Shown piece after piece: positions 60,894-64,000 of a stretch of DNA of 64,000 nt (within the stretch, counting starts at the first letter, position 1; each line of letters opens with the position of its first letter). Under the pieces are notes generated by a model. That model was not told where the DNA came from. It saw only the letters and a program-made list of their open reading frames with translations, and did no database searches. Source of the DNA: Antedon mediterranea (taxonomy: Eukaryota > Echinodermata > Crinoidea > Comatulida > Antedonidae); assembly GCF_964355755.1 (NCBI RefSeq), contig NC_092679.1, positions 20,884,932 through 20,948,931 of the forward strand, in the 5' to 3' direction. Made by a program: the position numbers and the translations under genes.

Positions 60894-61990
60894 TATGATG
60901 AGCAATGAGCTTCATTTTCTGACTCTTACACATGGGTAAGGATTCATCTTTAACTGGGGAGACTCTTAAATCTGATTTATTTTTATGGTCCCAAGGATTC
61001 AAAATTCATCCTAAGAAAGTTAATTTTTATTGAATTTTTTAATTAGGTACAGTAATAATGTATATTTCGGTATATCTTTATTAAAAAAAAGTCAAATGAC
61101 AAAACTGTAGTCGTATATTATAAATATAAATATACAATCATGATAAAAACAGGTAAAATATAAAATATTTAAAAAAGCAGATCATCAAAATAACATTACA
61201 AAACATTAACTTCATTTAACAGTCTAGCCATAGTAGGAACAGTATATATTCATTGTTAATTTTCATAATTTTATCAGGTGTGCTTGATGTATGGCTAGGT
61301 TTTGGTTATCATCTGTGAAATTTAAAGGCATCCTTAAACTCATTTTGTATTATTGACTCTGTGTATAACTCATAAAATATCGGAAATAAATTTTAGATGG
61401 GAAATTATATTGTTGTTTTATTATATTTCCTGACACTTAATTATTTTTCTGTAGTTTGGTACAAAAATAGTATTTTTATTTGTGATTATATAATCACTTT
61501 TTGTTCGTATTACGCCTTTAGGAGGAATTCAATCTTGGGAAGACGCTCGGAAGTTATTTCTATATACAATGTATAGAGTGCGGAAAAGGCAAAAATGTCC
61601 ACTTTTTTTAGTATAAAATGTAATTTAGGAGGAGCTAGCACCTTTATTTTTCAAAATTGTCTTAGTCCCGCCCCATTTGGATCTGCCTATTTATTTGCTA
61701 ACAATATTTTTAAGGTCGTTACACTGAATAAATATACACAGATTCCAGCTATCAGTAGTTGTATTTATTAGTAAATCCCATCATCTATTTCAACAATCCA
61801 ATGCCTATCCTTTTTATTCCAGCTTTGATATTTACAAAATACCGACTATTATTCATTGATAAATAACAAATTCGCTCACTTATAGATAATAACATCTATT
61901 GATAAAAAAGTTCTTTTATTGTTAACACCCTCTTAATAATAGTCATTTTATTATTTTGATCCTTGGTTTATATGCTTATCCTGGTAGATA
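60894..61990. other. Gene-free AT-rich stretch
   Basis: No gene or repeat recognised. Confidence 0.4.
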
Positions 61991-61994
61991 GAGT

Positions 61995-62470
61995 TTTGAT
62001 TACTTCTATTAAATTGTGTAATGCTTGTATTATTTTGTTTTATCTGGATATTGATGTCTCAATGCCTGCCTTTGATTGGTTTAATGTTTGGCATAGTTAA
62101 GCAGTATTTCTCTGGTCTATTTAATTGTGGAATACTTCATTAAGTTTTTTTACCTGTCTGTGTCTGAATATCCCAATGCCTGTTTTTGATTGGTTTAATG
62201 TTTTGCAAAGTAAAGTAAATAGTACTTCTTTAATAAATGTGTAATACCTAGTTTGTTTTTATATGTTATCTGAATATCCCAATGCCTGCCTTTGATTGGT
62301 TTAATGTTTTGCAAAGTAAAGTTCTTCTTTGATCTATTAAATGTGTAATACCTAGTTTGTTTTTATATGTTATCTGATTATCCCAATGCCTGCCTTTGAT
62401 TGGTTTAATGTTTTGCATAATTATGCTGTATTTTGTTGATCTATGTAATTGTGGAATACTTCATCCAGAA
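61995..62470 (+). repeat. Minisatellite, about 105-114-bp unit, four copies
   Basis: The landmark AATGCCTGCCTTTGATTGGT recurs at about 62061, 62175, 62281 and 62385, followed by TTAATGTTTTGCA and then GTGTAATACCTAGTTTG or a diverged form. Two inner units are nearly identical, consistent with recent expansion. Non-coding. Confidence 0.85.
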
Positions 62471-64000
62471 AAGTATTATTTTGTTCTTAAATTATCTTAG
62501 TTGTATTGTTCTATACATGATTGTTATTATGTTTGTAAGTGATTTCATATGAATATAAATTAATGATTTTTATGTTTAATTCATAACCTTGTAAATCACA
62601 TATGTTTTAACTATGTGAAAGATGACTCCTATTTGTATTGGAATTAACATATATAATCTGTTTTGTAATATTCATTTTATCTGTTGCCCATATTTTTTGA
62701 TTAAAAACTTAACGAATGATTTTAAATTGCTTTATGTGGCATTGACACATATTTGCATACTGAACTCTGTTAATTTATAATTGTTAACTTTATTTGGTAC
62801 CTGAAATGTTTCAATTTTATGTTAAAAATATATAAGCCTGATTGTATTCACAATAAATAGAGGTGTCCAAGGAAGGGGTTTATAGTATATGATATTATGC
62901 AGGACTGGTTGAAAACATTTTACAAGACCGTAGCCGCCAGTATGGTTGTTAAGATTTCAACCTGACCACTTTTTCACAGAGAGGCCTTGACAACCCTGTT
63001 TTATATGTTTAATATTCTAACTTGTAATAGAGAGAGGAGGAATTGTTTATGTTATACGCATTTTTACACACATCCATACCCATAAATGGCCCGGTATAAA
63101 AATGACTTGAATTTGTACCAGGAAGATTATACTACTTGTACCTGCTCTGTGGCGGGTATTTTTTTTCTAGTAAATATATGGTTGATGATTTTGTTGGCAC
63201 ACACATTTTGATATATCTCATACCGTATATTTTTGAACCAGTAATGGGTGCATACAACTGTCACGAATGCTTTGATTTCTGCCGACATAAAAGAATTGAT
63301 TTTAAAAGGTGTGTTTATATAAAAAGAAGACTATCACAAATTATTCCGACTTCATACAAAAGTTTTTATGTGTGTTTTATTTGTTTATATTCTTTGACAC
63401 ACCGTATTCTATGCTTTAATTTAACTGGTATGAATGAATAGACTACTCTGTATACAAAGATGCCGCACTGAACCGCCTCTAACAACACCATGCCTCATAA
63501 ATACTAAGTAGGCATGGAATACAAAGGTGTTTGAAGGTGCAGGATGTCACAAATTTATTCGTAATTGTTCAATGTCAAGGCCATATTATCTAAAGTGTAA
63601 TTTATTTACCTGTGGAGCATAATAGTTTATTGTCTAAAGTTTGGCCATAGAGAATCCATGGTTTGGTCAACATTTGATTTCAAATATAACTTTTCTAACT
63701 TCCTTTTCTAACTTTTAAATTATTTTTTAATATTAATTAAAGTACATATGAAGGATATTGAATTATTAGCATGCAATGGTTATTACATGTAATGATCTAT
63801 TTAAATCAGGCAAGGGTGTAGGCTAGAGGAAGACACTGGATGCAGCTATGCACCCTCCTGATGAGCTTTTTTTAATGGTTTAAAAAATAAGGGACCAAGA
63901 CCTGGAGAGTATCTGTAAAAAGAGAGTTTGATTCTGTTTTGATTTCCTTTACTCCACTAAAATGTGCTCCTCCCCCATTCTCAAACGAGCCTATGCTTTT
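62471..64000. other. Gene-free right edge
   Basis: An ORF of 101 codons (63136-63441) is AT-driven and matches nothing recognised. No splice-linked exons were found. A gene beginning beyond 64000 could have regulatory or intronic sequence here. Confidence 0.35.

Noticed and set aside
63136-63441. 101-codon ORF with several Cys and Tyr
   Set aside because: AT-rich codon composition without a recognised motif spacing; no splice or polyadenylation context.

Overview
The window looks like nuclear DNA from an invertebrate deuterostome, most likely an echinoderm or a close relative. It is AT-rich and its genes are split by many short introns. The proteins are clearly orthologous to human families but too diverged to be vertebrate. 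TAGGCCTA-type words and small transposons are abundant, and one long foldback element recalls the TU elements of sea urchins. The species assignment is inference. No bacterial, plasmid or viral genes were seen.

Layout. 1-15 kb is a transposon-dense accessory region. It holds two head-to-tail Helitron-like copies (about 190-3113), a 1.1 kb foldback element with tandem-repeat arms (3653-4784), a microsatellite-bearing element with a 3' hairpin (5612-6436 and a short version at 11028-11222), a truncated Helitron relative (about 7560-8520) and a 1.6 kb hAT-like element (8700-10333). A second TIR element with a 7-bp target duplication (9011-9431) is nested in the hAT-like element. Two uncertain ORFs follow (10673-10942, broken by one TAG; 12400-12606), then a lineage-specific protein built on a 41-residue repeat (14623-15405).

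17.1-42.1 kb is the genic core. Three genes can be reconstructed exon by exon with every reading phase closing. BRMS1L (minus strand, 9 exons, 326 aa) is a Sin3-HDAC corepressor subunit and contains a textbook U12-type AT-AC intron. FSIP1 (plus strand, 10 coding exons, 905 aa) is a fibrous-sheath/axoneme protein. SLC35F6 (plus strand, 13 exons, 406 aa) is a drug/metabolite-type transporter with a lysosomal dileucine motif. BRMS1L and FSIP1 are divergent across about 2.5 kb. FSIP1 and SLC35F6 are in tandem, about 0.4 kb apart. The genes do not belong to one pathway.

42.9-64 kb is a gene-poor stretch with no recognisable exon. It has three minisatellite arrays (46.1, 52.7 and 62.0 kb), a third copy of the 7-bp-TSD element (57568-57977), a TTAA-ended element (59984-60618), and more copies of a Tc1/mariner-like MITE. 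That MITE is present at least eight times in the window, six of them inside introns. No rRNA or functional tRNA gene, CRISPR array or bacterial-type element was found; three tRNA-derived SINE heads are visible.
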